Part shown: piece after piece, positions 40,287 through 48,732 of the stretch | Layout of the letters: every line of letters begins with the position of its first letter | How positions within the stretch are numbered: the stretch's first letter is position 1 | DNA from: Synoicihabitans lomoniglobus | GTDB taxonomy: Bacteria; Verrucomicrobiota; Verrucomicrobiia; Opitutales; Opitutaceae | DNA: 64,000 nucleotides | Direction of reading: 5' to 3' | NCBI RefSeq assembly: GCF_029023725.1 | Contig: NZ_CP119075.1 | Coordinates: 5,637,501-5,701,500 of the forward strand | Notes under the pieces: model-generated | The model's input: the letters and a program-made list of their open reading frames with translations, nothing else | What the model was told of the DNA's origin: nothing | Database searches by the model: none | Made by a program: the position numbers and the translations under genes

Positions 40287-41927
40287 TCAGGCGGGGGTTT
40301 CGCTGCCGATGGGGGCGAATTGGCAGCCTTCGACGAAGACGTCGAAGAAGTTGGGGTCGGTTTCGAGGCGGCAGTGTTCGACGCGACGGACGAGGGCTTC
40401 GAGTTCAGCGCGTTTGGTTTTCGAGAGCAGGGCAATGCAGGCGCCTTCGACGGCGGCGTTGCCGACTTGGCGGATTTTTTCGAGGGGGATGTCGGGGATG
40501 AGGCCGATGCGTTTGGAGGCGTCGAGGTCGAGGTGTTTGCCGAAGCCGCCGGCGAGATAGAACACGTCGAGTTCCTCGGCCTTGATGCCGTATTGTTGGA
40601 AGATGATTTGCAGGCCGGCGACGTTGGCGCCTTTGGCTTGGGCGAGGTTGTTGACGTCTTCTTCGTTGAAGGTGACGTCGCCGGTGACGGTGAGTTCGTG
40701 GTCGTCGTATTCGAAACGACCGAGGCGGTTCATGCGGTCACCGCGCACGAGTTCGGCAAGCAGGGAGACGAGGCCGGAACCGCAGAGCCCCTGGGCTTCG
40801 CCGCCGCCGATGACGGAGCAGGTAAACTCGTCGTCGTCATCCATGACGACCTTTTCGATGGCACCGGGGAGACCGGGCATACCGCAGGAAATCTGGCCGC
40901 CTTCGAAGGCCGGACCGGCGGGGCAGGAGGCGGCCATGACCTTGTGTTTGTTGCCGAGGATAAGCTCGGTGTTGGTGCCGATGTCCATGATGGCGACGAG
41001 GCGGTCCTCGTTGCCGATGTCGGCGGCGAGCATGCAGGCGGCGGTGTCAGCACCGACGTGACCGCTGATGATGGGCATGCCGTAAACGCGAGCGGCCGGA
41101 TTGACCGGGAGGCCGAGTTTTTTGGCGGTGGCGGTGAGCACGGTGGTGTCGCGCTTGCCCGCGGCCATCTCGTGTTCGGTGAGCGATTGGTAGGGGCTCT
41201 GGCCGATGGTGTAGACGGACAGGCGGAAGAACATGTCGCGCATGGTGGAGTTGCCGGCGATGACGACCTCGTAGATGGAGGTAGGATCGACGGGCAGTTC
41301 CTCGATGGCGTGAGAGAGGTAGCCGGAAAGGGTGCGTTGGAGGGAGCGCGACTTGTCTTCGGTGTCGTATTGGATGCGCGCCATGACGTCGGACCCGCCG
41401 AAGCGTTGCGGGTTTTCGAACGAGGAGGAGGCGACGAGTTCGCCCGACTCGAGATTGAGCAGGCGGATGACGACGGTGGTGGTGCCGATGTCGATGGCGA
41501 GGCCGTGCAGGGCGTCGGTTACCGGTCGGCGATCGATCTCGTGGCCATCGAGGAGGACGCGTTCGCCGTCGCGCGTGACGGTGGGATCGGGCGTGAAACC
41601 GTCGGCGTGGACGGGAAGTTCGTAGGCTTGGTTTTCGACGACGAGGGTGCCCCGCCGCATGGTGTGGCAGTGGATCTCGCCGTCGCTGGCGGCGATGCAG
41701 GCGCGACAGGAGAGGCGGAAGCCGTCGGACAGGTGTTTCTCTTCCTCGCCGGGAGCGGAGAGCAGGTCGGCGCCTTGGGTGACCTCGACGATGCACTCCT
41801 TGCACTTGCCCTGTTTGCGGCAGGACGTAGGCACCTTGACGCCGAGCTTTTCGGCGTAGTCGAAGAGCGTCGCGGTGGAGTCGGCGGCGACATCGATCGA
41901 GTGGGTGTTGAGGTGGAGGCGGGGCAC
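40287..41927 (-). CDS. RACo-like reductive activator of corrinoid proteins (2Fe-2S plus ASKHA/DUF4445)
   Basis: 546 residues. N-terminal 2Fe-2S domain with C36-x5-C42-x2-C45...C74 (SCRKQGKCKEC, RLSCRAC). The large ASKHA-type ATPase domain follows: GLAIDIGTTTVVIRLLN, NPQRFGGSDVMARI, VIAGNSTMRDMFF, IMDIGTNTEL, CPAGPAFEGGQISCGMPG, GLCGSGLVSLLAEL, FYLAGGFGKHLD and VGNAAVEGA. This is the protein type that reduces Co(II) back to Co(I) in O-demethylases and the CO dehydrogenase/acetyl-CoA pathway. Its presence means the corrinoid protein here is a genuine redox-sensitive methyl carrier. Confidence 0.93.
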   Translation of the reverse strand: MPRLHLNTHSIDVAADSTATLFDYAEKLGVKVPTSCRKQGKCKECIVEVTQGADLLSAPGEEEKHLSDGFRLSCRACIAASDGEIHCHTMRRGTLVVENQAYELPVHADGFTPDPTVTRDGERVLLDGHEIDRRPVTDALHGLAIDIGTTTVVIRLLNLESGELVASSSFENPQRFGGSDVMARIQYDTEDKSRSLQRTLSGYLSHAIEELPVDPTSIYEVVIAGNSTMRDMFFRLSVYTIGQSPYQSLTEHEMAAGKRDTTVLTATAKKLGLPVNPAARVYGMPIISGHVGADTAACMLAADIGNEDRLVAIMDIGTNTELILGNKHKVMAASCPAGPAFEGGQISCGMPGLPGAIEKVVMDDDDEFTCSVIGGGEAQGLCGSGLVSLLAELVRGDRMNRLGRFEYDDHELTVTGDVTFNEEDVNNLAQAKGANVAGLQIIFQQYGIKAEELDVFYLAGGFGKHLDLDASKRIGLIPDIPLEKIRQVGNAAVEGACIALLSKTKRAELEALVRRVEHCRLETDPNFFDVFVEGCQFAPIGSETPA

Positions 41928-41933
41928 GGGGCT

Positions 41934-42262
41934 TTTTACAGAAGGAAACGAAGGAGGGTCGTGGTGGGGCAGGACTGTTTTACAGGAGGGAACGCAGGGA
42001 AACAGAGGGTGGTGGGTGGCGGTGGGGTGGCTTTGTTAACTTCGTTAGAGTCTTTGTTTCCTCTGTGTTAAAATGCGGTGAGGCGGGGCACGGGAATTTT
42101 TTACAGAAGGAAACGAAGAGAACGAAGGCGGCGGGGCAGGGCGGCAGTGAGGCAGGGTTCTATTTTTACAGGAGGGAACGGAGGGAAACAGAGGGTGGTG
42201 GGTGGCGGTGGGGTGGCTTTGTTAACTTCGTTAGGGTCTTTGTTTCCTCTGTGTTAAAATGC
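41934..42262. repeat. Tandem duplication of a family-B repeat (copies 3 and 4)
   Basis: Two ~150-165-bp units (41934-42078 and 42097-42262). Each runs from TTTTACAGAAGGAAACGAAG through ACAGGAGGGAACG(C/G)AGGGAAACAGAGGGTGG, keyed by AGGGAAACAGAGGGTGGTGG, to TTGTTAACTTCGTTAG(A/G)GTCTTTG, keyed by GTTAACTTCG, and end CCTCTGTGTTAAAATGCGGT. They occupy the 348-bp gap between uxuA and the RACo-like gene; no gene is seen there. Confidence 0.85.
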
Positions 42263-42275
42263 GGTCTGTTCGTGA

Positions 42276-43340
42276 TTATTTGAGGGTTTTTAGGCCGGCC
42301 GCCATGAAGCCGAGGGCGTAGGCCATGCCGGCGTGCCAGGGGGCGGCGCAGCTCATTTGGGGGGCGTGATCAGGGATGACCACGCCGTCGAAATCGCAGT
42401 CGTGGAGGATGCGCATGACGCGCAGGACATCGATGTCGCCGTCGTCGATGAAAGACTCTTTGTAGGTCGGCACTTTGCCCACGACGTTGCGCAGGTGGAC
42501 GTAGCCGAGGCGGTTTTGGCGGGCGTAGGTTTCGACCGTGTCGTAAATGTCGCCCTCGGTCATCTCGGCGAGGGAGCCGACGCAGAATTCCAGGGTGTTG
42601 GCCGGGCTCGGATTGATATCGATGAGCTTCTGGTAAAGTGACGGCTGGTAGACGAGACGCGGGGTGCCGCGCACGGTCGGGGTGGGCGGGTCGTCGGGGT
42701 GGGCCGCGAGTGTGACGCCGGCAGCTTCGGCCACGGGGAGAACCTCGTTGAGAAAGCGTTCGAGCCGGTCCCAAAGCTGGGCGGGGGAGATCGGGGCGAT
42801 GGGCTCGGGAGGAGCGGTGTCGTCGACGACCATGTTCCACGCCATGCCTTTGGTCATGGGCAGATCGTAGGGGCCTTCCATACCCACGGAAGGAGCACCG
42901 CCGCGAGCGTAGGGCCCGGTGGTGCGACCGGCGACGCCGGCGATGGAAAAGTTGTAACCGATGATGGGGATGCCGGCTTCGCCCACATGGCGGATGAGCG
43001 TCTTGACGTTCTCGATGTGGCGCTCGCGGAGGGGGCCATCGAGGAGGATGTCGTGCCAGTGCGCCGGATCGAAGTTTTCAATGGCTTCGAGCTTGAGGTC
43101 GGCGGCCTCCACCTCGCGGCGGATTTGGGAGAGTTCGGCGACGGTCCAGAGGGCATCGGGATCGCCGGCGAGGCCCCAGCCGCGATCGGTTCCCGTCGGC
43201 TGATCTTCGGCGTGGGCGTGTTGGCCGCCGCGAAAATAGTCGACCATGTGACCCACGATGTGGGTGGCCCCAGCCTGTCGGGCGAAGGCGAGGTTTTCGG
43301 GCGTGAGCATGTGCCGGTAGAGGCCGAGACCGAGTTTCAT
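42276..43340 (-). CDS. uxuA: Mannonate dehydratase
   Basis: 354 residues from ATG 43340 (ATG 43346 gives two more). UxuA-family features: LGLGLYRHMLTPENLAFARQAGATHIVGH, the LEAIENFDP strand, IPIIGYNFSIAGVAGR, GVTLAAHPDDPPTP, FCVGSLAEM, YVHLRNV and HDCDFDGVVIPDHAPQM. The enzyme dehydrates D-mannonate to 2-keto-3-deoxygluconate in glucuronate catabolism. No uxaC, uxuB or kdgK lies next to it. It is the first gene of the run of minus-strand genes that continues into the corrinoid locus. A long palindromic operator (43434-43458) lies ~95 bp upstream. Confidence 0.92.
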   Translation of the reverse strand: MKLGLGLYRHMLTPENLAFARQAGATHIVGHMVDYFRGGQHAHAEDQPTGTDRGWGLAGDPDALWTVAELSQIRREVEAADLKLEAIENFDPAHWHDILLDGPLRERHIENVKTLIRHVGEAGIPIIGYNFSIAGVAGRTTGPYARGGAPSVGMEGPYDLPMTKGMAWNMVVDDTAPPEPIAPISPAQLWDRLERFLNEVLPVAEAAGVTLAAHPDDPPTPTVRGTPRLVYQPSLYQKLIDINPSPANTLEFCVGSLAEMTEGDIYDTVETYARQNRLGYVHLRNVVGKVPTYKESFIDDGDIDVLRVMRILHDCDFDGVVIPDHAPQMSCAAPWHAGMAYALGFMAAGLKTLK

Positions 43341-43433
43341 GGACAATTATGGGATTCCGAGACCGAGAAGAGTCGGCCCGGGAGGGGGCAAGGGCTGGCG
43401 AGCCTAGGGCGTGCTCACGGCTCGGCTAGGTTT

Positions 43434-43458
43434 GTTGTGATCAACTGTTGACCACAAC
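43434..43458. promoter_or_regulatory. 25-bp near-perfect palindrome upstream of uxuA (candidate operator)
   Basis: GTTGTGATCAAC - t - GTTGACCACAAC: 12-bp arms with one mismatch around a central base. It sits between the 3' end of the hybrid histidine kinase gene (43476) and the uxuA start (43340). Symmetry and length fit a GntR- or LacI-type dimer site. The cognate regulator is not evident nearby. Confidence 0.7.
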
Positions 43459-43475
43459 GGGGTGGCCGAGTCCAA

Positions 43476-45950
43476 TCAGTCGAGCAGAGCGCGCATGGAG
43501 TTGGCCAACGTTCTGCGATCAAAGGGCTTGGCGATGAAGGCGAAGTCTTTTTCTTCCAGAGCCTCGGCGTTCATGATTTCGGAGCTGTAACCGCTGGAAA
43601 GCAGGACTTTGAGCTGGGGTTGGCGTTCGCGTAGGCGGCGCCCGAGTTCCAGCCCACTGTAACGGCCGGGCATGACCATGTCGGTGAGCAGGAGGTCGAA
43701 CCGGCCGGATTGCACGTTCCAGAGTTGAAGGGCTTGATCGGCGTTGGGGGCTTCAATCACGACATAGCCGAGGCTGCGAACGATGGAGGCGGAGGCTCGA
43801 CGCACGGAATCGTCGTCTTCGACGAGCAGCACGCGTTCGGTTCCGGTTCGGATCGGCTCGGGGTTGGCGAGCGCGGTTTCGGCCGGAGGGAGATCACATT
43901 GCGGCAGGTAGACGCGAAACTCGGTGCCTTTTCCCACGGTGCTATCGAGTTCGATCCAGCCGCCGTGTTGCACGATGATGCCGTGCGATGAAGCCAATCC
44001 GAGTCCGGTGCCGTGGCCCGGTTCCTTGGTGGTAAAAAACGGTTCAAAGATGCGATCGATGGTTTCGGGCGGCATACCGTGACCGTTGTCCGCTATGCGG
44101 ATGCAGCAGAAATCGCCGTCGCGGGATTCCGGGGCCTGGTTTCCGATCGCGGTATGGTAGTTCACGAGGCTGGTGGACAGGCGCAGACGTCCCCCCGCGG
44201 GCATCGCATCGCAGGCATTGATACAGATGTTGATGACGACCTGATCGATCAGGGACGCTTCGGCCGAGACCCGTAGCTCGGTGGGGTGGAAGAAAACGGC
44301 AAAATCAATATTCTCCGGGATCAGCCGTTGCAGCATGCGGGCGCATTCCTGCAACGAGGCATTGAGCTCGAAAACCTTGGGTTCGATGTGGCGCCGACGG
44401 GCGAACATCAGCAGCTGTTCGGTCAACTTGGCGGCGCGTTTGGTCAAGGCGCGCAGATCCGTCAAGGTGGCGTCATTTTCGTCCTCGGGCGGCAGATCGA
44501 TCTCGAGCATTTCGAGGTTCAGCATCATCGCCGCGAGGATGTTGTTGAAGTCGTGGGCGACGCCGCCGGCAAGTTGCCCGATCAGTTCCATCTTGCCGGC
44601 CTGTTGCAGCTGCGCCTCCAGGTTCTTGCGGTCGGTGACGTCGACGATGGAGCCGGCGAGACGGTGAGGGCGTTCACCTGGATGGCACAGTGCGGCCGCC
44701 CGCATCGTAAACCAGCGCGCTTCGCCCGCCCGTGGTATCATCCGCAAGTCGACGGAAAACGGGGCCGTGGGATCGGCAAAGTGGTCTTCCATGGCCGTGA
44801 GCATGGTGCCCAGATCGTCGGAATGGATCAGGCTCTTGAAGCCCCCGTAGTCCCGCGGAAATGCATCGGCGTGTTCCGGCCCGTAGTCCAGCAACTGCCG
44901 ACAGCGTTCGGACGTGTAAACGGCCCCGGAAGTGATGTCCCAATCGAAGATCCCGGCGGAGGAGCCTTGGGCGGCGAGCGCGTAACGCTCTTCGCTCTCG
45001 CGCGTGCGCGCCTCGCTTTGGCGTTGCGCCGCGTAGACGATGGCGGGGAGCAGTCCGACGAACGTGAAGACACCAATGCTGACCAGCATCTCGGCGCTTT
45101 TTTCAAAGTCGCTCAACGTGCTGCTGCCGATCGCACCGTAGCCATGGGTGGCATACACGTGGGTGATCGTCGCGGCGACCAGAATGACCAACGTCGCGCC
45201 ATGGCGGCCGAAACGGATCCCACTCCAGATCACGAATGGCATGGCCAGGTAGATCGACTCCGCCTGCTTGGGCCAGGAATAGAGGAACGATGCGCTCAGG
45301 GTGATCAGCATGCCCGCCATGAGCGCGAGTCCCTCGACCCAAAAGCGCGGGCCAAAATCCCGCGACCACGTGGGGCTCGATCTCGTCCAAACCAACATGA
45401 GCGGCGTGAGCAGGATCACCCCCAGCAGATCCATCGCATACCACTGCAGCCAACGCACCCCGTAGCTTTGGCTCGGATTGGCCAGGACCATGAGCGCCGC
45501 ACCGATCGAAGCCGAAATGAGCAGCGCAAGCGCGCCACCCAGGATGATGGTCCAGCCCAGTTCGCGGATTTTGGCAAACGTTGGCGGTCGAGCCACGAAA
45601 CGCTCGATGAGATAAGCCCCGAGGACCGCGGAGGCCGAATTGCCCAAATGCCCGATCAACAAGTAGGAGAGAGGCCACGGGTTGCCCATGACGTTGAAGA
45701 CCGCGTCCGCGAGACCGGTGGCCACCACCACGTGCAACCAATGCCGTTTGGGCGTGATGATCAGCAAGCCCAGATACCATCCGGCGGGGAGCCAAAAAAA
45801 CGACCACAGCCCGGCCCACGTCGCAAAGTATCCCGAGACGCTGGCGCACAGGAAGTAGCCCAACCCCGCGCAGCAGAGTTGCAGAGGGAGCGAACGAGGC
45901 CAGTTGCGGGAGACCGGTGAAGTCCCCAAGGGCTGATCAAGATCAGGCAC
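43476..45950 (-). CDS. Hybrid sensor histidine kinase: MASE1, PAS, HisKA, HATPase, receiver
   Basis: 824 residues. An eight-helix MASE1-type membrane sensor (about 20-308: GLWSFFWLPAGWYLGLLI, GWTIILGGALALLISASIGAAL, WYAMDLLGVILLTPLMLVW) is followed by a PAS/PAC domain (320-445). The kinase core has H466 in GGVAHDFNNILAAMM, an N-box INICINACDAMP, DNGHGMPPETIDRIFEPFFTT and GTGLGLASSHGIV-type boxes. The C-terminal receiver has D757 in LLLTDMVMPG. Such kinases with a C-terminal receiver usually feed a phosphorelay; no separate regulator is adjacent. Signal unknown. Confidence 0.93.
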   Translation of the reverse strand: MPDLDQPLGTSPVSRNWPRSLPLQLCCAGLGYFLCASVSGYFATWAGLWSFFWLPAGWYLGLLIITPKRHWLHVVVATGLADAVFNVMGNPWPLSYLLIGHLGNSASAVLGAYLIERFVARPPTFAKIRELGWTIILGGALALLISASIGAALMVLANPSQSYGVRWLQWYAMDLLGVILLTPLMLVWTRSSPTWSRDFGPRFWVEGLALMAGMLITLSASFLYSWPKQAESIYLAMPFVIWSGIRFGRHGATLVILVAATITHVYATHGYGAIGSSTLSDFEKSAEMLVSIGVFTFVGLLPAIVYAAQRQSEARTRESEERYALAAQGSSAGIFDWDITSGAVYTSERCRQLLDYGPEHADAFPRDYGGFKSLIHSDDLGTMLTAMEDHFADPTAPFSVDLRMIPRAGEARWFTMRAAALCHPGERPHRLAGSIVDVTDRKNLEAQLQQAGKMELIGQLAGGVAHDFNNILAAMMLNLEMLEIDLPPEDENDATLTDLRALTKRAAKLTEQLLMFARRRHIEPKVFELNASLQECARMLQRLIPENIDFAVFFHPTELRVSAEASLIDQVVINICINACDAMPAGGRLRLSTSLVNYHTAIGNQAPESRDGDFCCIRIADNGHGMPPETIDRIFEPFFTTKEPGHGTGLGLASSHGIIVQHGGWIELDSTVGKGTEFRVYLPQCDLPPAETALANPEPIRTGTERVLLVEDDDSVRRASASIVRSLGYVVIEAPNADQALQLWNVQSGRFDLLLTDMVMPGRYSGLELGRRLRERQPQLKVLLSSGYSSEIMNAEALEEKDFAFIAKPFDRRTLANSMRALLD

Positions 45951-46122
45951 AGAGCGGAGAATGCGCGTGGAAATGTGAAGTGGTGGAGGGAGAAGCTCGG
46001 GCGGTCGCCCGTGAGCACATGCCTTCGATTATCGGCTCAGTTCCGGCAGACCTTACGTATTTCTTCGGTTCGCCAATCGACCGGCGGATCGTTGGCGTGG
46101 CGCAGCGCCCGCTTCACCTCCG

Positions 46123-47214
46123 ATGGACGAAAACCAATTCCGAACCTACTGCCATCTGCTGCAACTGCCTCCGGATGCCAACGCCACCGACCTCGAACGG
46201 GCGTGGATGCGTCAGTCCGTGGCGTTGACCCGGGCCGACGACCCGGAGTTAAAAGCGCGGACGCGGGCGGCCTACGATGCGCTCCGCCCGGTCATGGCGG
46301 CTCGTGATCAGTTGCGGGCGAAACAGGAGGCGGCGGCCGCGCGGGTCCGCCGTGCCGACCGGGAGGAAAGTGAACTGGCGGCGGCGTATCTCGCGGGAGA
46401 GATCACCGGTGCTTCACGGTGGGATCCCCGTTCCATGACGAGTCCGTGGGTCAATGCGCTGGCGCTGCCGGTCGTGATCGCACTCGCGTGGGGGATCAAC
46501 CACACGCCGGTCGCGTTTTTTCTGCAGGCCTTCAAGATTTGGATTCACGAGTTTGGCCACGCGACGGTGGCTTGGATGGCGGGATTCAAAGCGCTGCCGT
46601 TGCCCATCGGGTGGACCAACATTTCGCCCGCGCGGGAGGATTTTGTGTATTGGGGCATCCTGTTTTTGCTCGGGGTGTTTTTTGTCGCCGGGTGGCGTGA
46701 GCGCCGCCTGGCCCCGCTGTTGATGGCGCCCGTGATCGCGGGGGTGCAGTGGTGGATGACCTGGCGGGTGCCGGACTGGCAAGTCGAGCAGTGGATTGAT
46801 TTCGGCGGCGTGGGCGGGGAGTTTTATCTCAGCGCGTTGATGATGGCCGCGTTCTTTTTGAACCTGCCGGAAAAGTTTCGCTGGGGCACCTGCCGCTACC
46901 TCTTTCTGTTTTTCGGTGCGGCCGGGTTTCTGGATATCTACACGACGTGGATTCAGATCCAAAACGGTCACGAACAGATTCCCTGGGGCTCGATGATGCA
47001 CGGGGACGACGATGAAGGCGGCGACATGAACAAGCTCCATTACGGCTGGGATTGGCCGATTCACATCATCATCCGCCGGTATGTCGGCCTGGGCCATGCC
47101 TGTGTGGTCGGCGTCGCGGCGGTGTATTTGTTTTTCAATCTCCGGCTTCATCAACTCATCCCGTGGTTGATCGGCGCGGGGCAGCGTGACGACGAAGACG
47201 ACGAGACCGGCTAG
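46123..47214 (+). CDS. Membrane protein with J-like N-terminus and HEFGH motif (M50-like)
   Basis: 363 residues. The first ~60 resemble a J-domain (YCHLLQLPPDANATDLERAWMRQSVAL) but the HPD loop is absent (TRADDPELK), so it would not stimulate DnaK in the usual way. After a charged linker come about eight membrane segments; the second contains HEFGHATVAWMAG, an HExxH zinc motif in a membrane helix as in M50 (site-2-protease-like) peptidases. An acidic loop (HGDDDEGGDMNK) follows later. The NxxPxxD/LDG second motif of M50 is not obvious, so protease activity is uncertain. Divergent from the hybrid kinase. Confidence 0.7.
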   Translation: MDENQFRTYCHLLQLPPDANATDLERAWMRQSVALTRADDPELKARTRAAYDALRPVMAARDQLRAKQEAAAARVRRADREESELAAAYLAGEITGASRWDPRSMTSPWVNALALPVVIALAWGINHTPVAFFLQAFKIWIHEFGHATVAWMAGFKALPLPIGWTNISPAREDFVYWGILFLLGVFFVAGWRERRLAPLLMAPVIAGVQWWMTWRVPDWQVEQWIDFGGVGGEFYLSALMMAAFFLNLPEKFRWGTCRYLFLFFGAAGFLDIYTTWIQIQNGHEQIPWGSMMHGDDDEGGDMNKLHYGWDWPIHIIIRRYVGLGHACVVGVAAVYLFFNLRLHQLIPWLIGAGQRDDEDDETG

Positions 47215-47298
47215 CGCGTCATCCGCGTGACAATTAGAACCATTTAGCCGGGTTACGTGGTTGAGGATGGAAGCGAAACCGTTCATGGTTTCAGGACC

Positions 47299-48687
47299 AT
47301 GTGTGCTACCCCGGTCAGTCGTCGCGATGTTCTAAAAACGCTGGCCCTCGGGACAGCCGGTGCGGTGTTTTTGCCGCGGGGGTTGCGGGCTGCTCCTTCG
47401 GACCAACTGCGGTTGGGCTTCATCGGCTGCGGGGGGTGGGCACGCAGTGCGATCGAGGGGCAGGTCGATCAACACTACGTCGCGTTTTGCGATGTCGATG
47501 AAGAGAACGCCGCTTCGAACTATGCCAAGCATCCGTCGGTGCCGCGTTACCGCGACGCCCGGGAGTTTCTCGATCGTCATGCGCCCGAGCTGGACGGGGT
47601 CATCATCACCACGCCCGATCACAACCATTATCCGCTGGCCATGATGGCGATGGAGGCGGGCCTCAATGTGTATCTGGAAAAACCCATGGCGACGACGGCG
47701 TGGGAGTGCCGGCGCATCGCGGCCGCCGCGGCTCACACCGGGGTCTCGACGCAGCTCGGCATGCAGGGGCATAGCATGGAAGGGACCCGGCTGTTGCGCG
47801 AGTGGATCGAGTCGGGCGTGGTGGGGCCGGTCACCGATGTGTGGCTCTGGACCGACCGCACGCAGCGCAACATTTCGATTTGGTCGGAAACCCTCGCGGC
47901 GGCGGAACCCCGCCGCGACACCCTGGACTGGCGGTTGTGGTTGGGCGACCGCCCCGATCGACCCTACAGTTCCCTCTACGCGCCGCAACGCTGGCGGAAT
48001 TGGTGGGGCTTTGGCAGCGGTGCCATCTGCGACATCGGCATGCACATGTTCGATGCCGTGCGATTTGTGCTCGATACCGGCAATCCGGAATCAGTGACGC
48101 CTGAAGTGTCGGGGATTTCCGAATACACCATCCCGCGCTGGGCGAATCTCAACTTTCGCTTTCCGGCGCGCGGTCGGCACCCCGCGTTGAACGTGCATTG
48201 GCGCAATGGCTGGAAAGACGATGAGCAGAATCATCCGCGCGGCATTCCCCACTTGCCGGATGAGATGGTCGCGGGGGTGACCAACGGCATGGCATTCGCC
48301 GGACCGGAGGGCACGATTTTCATCCCCGACATGCGGGTCAGTCGCAGTCCCAAAATATTTCCCGCATCACGCATGCAGGATGTGTTGGCGAACCGGCCGG
48401 GCAAGTGGTTGCCTCGCATCAAAGGCGGGCATTTCGGCGATTGGTTGGCCGGCATTCGCGCCGGGCAGAGCGGCGGGGCCGACTTCGCCTACGGCGCGGC
48501 GCTGACTGAGCAGGTGCTGCTCGGCGCGCTGGCGGAGCGCACGGGCGAAACGATCCGATGGGACGCTGCGACCATGACCGCAACCGATTCGCCCCGGGCC
48601 ACGGCCCTCGCCCGGCCGGAGCGACGCGACGATGCGTGGCAGCCCTCGGGCGACTTGGCCAGGATGTTGGCGAAACTACCGGCATGA
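47299..48687 (+). CDS. Tat-exported Gfo/Idh/MocA-family oxidoreductase
   Basis: 462 residues from ATG 47299, chosen because it starts a twin-arginine signal (VSRRDVLKTLALGTAGAVFLP). The NAD(P)-binding fold follows (RLGFIGCGGWARSAI, VAFCDVDEENA), with VIITTPDHNHYPLAMMAMEAGLNVYLEKPMA carrying the EKP motif, and the C-terminal Gfo_Idh_MocA domain with DWRLWLGDRP, GAICDIGMHMFD (key His) and PEGTIFIPD. Exported members of this family act on sugars in the periplasm in Verrucomicrobiota and Planctomycetota. The substrate cannot be told. Monocistronic by appearance. Confidence 0.9.
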   Translation: MCATPVSRRDVLKTLALGTAGAVFLPRGLRAAPSDQLRLGFIGCGGWARSAIEGQVDQHYVAFCDVDEENAASNYAKHPSVPRYRDAREFLDRHAPELDGVIITTPDHNHYPLAMMAMEAGLNVYLEKPMATTAWECRRIAAAAAHTGVSTQLGMQGHSMEGTRLLREWIESGVVGPVTDVWLWTDRTQRNISIWSETLAAAEPRRDTLDWRLWLGDRPDRPYSSLYAPQRWRNWWGFGSGAICDIGMHMFDAVRFVLDTGNPESVTPEVSGISEYTIPRWANLNFRFPARGRHPALNVHWRNGWKDDEQNHPRGIPHLPDEMVAGVTNGMAFAGPEGTIFIPDMRVSRSPKIFPASRMQDVLANRPGKWLPRIKGGHFGDWLAGIRAGQSGGADFAYGAALTEQVLLGALAERTGETIRWDAATMTATDSPRATALARPERRDDAWQPSGDLARMLAKLPA

Positions 48688-48732
48688 GTAGTGAAATCGG
48701 AGCGAAGGTGCTCGTCTCTCTAGACACGCTCA

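Noticed and set aside
40233-42071. 612-codon open frame on the plus strand
   Set aside because: Antisense to the RACo-like gene, which has clear Fe-S and ASKHA motifs; the antisense translation is low complexity.
43341-43475. Cobalamin riboswitch upstream of the corrinoid locus
   Set aside because: Looked for the B12-box-like and receptor-loop signatures on the minus strand in this gap and at the other gene junctions; only the palindromic operator and hairpin repeats were seen.
44286-45920. 544-codon open frame opposite the hybrid kinase
   Set aside because: Shadow; Arg/Gln/His-rich translation without domains.
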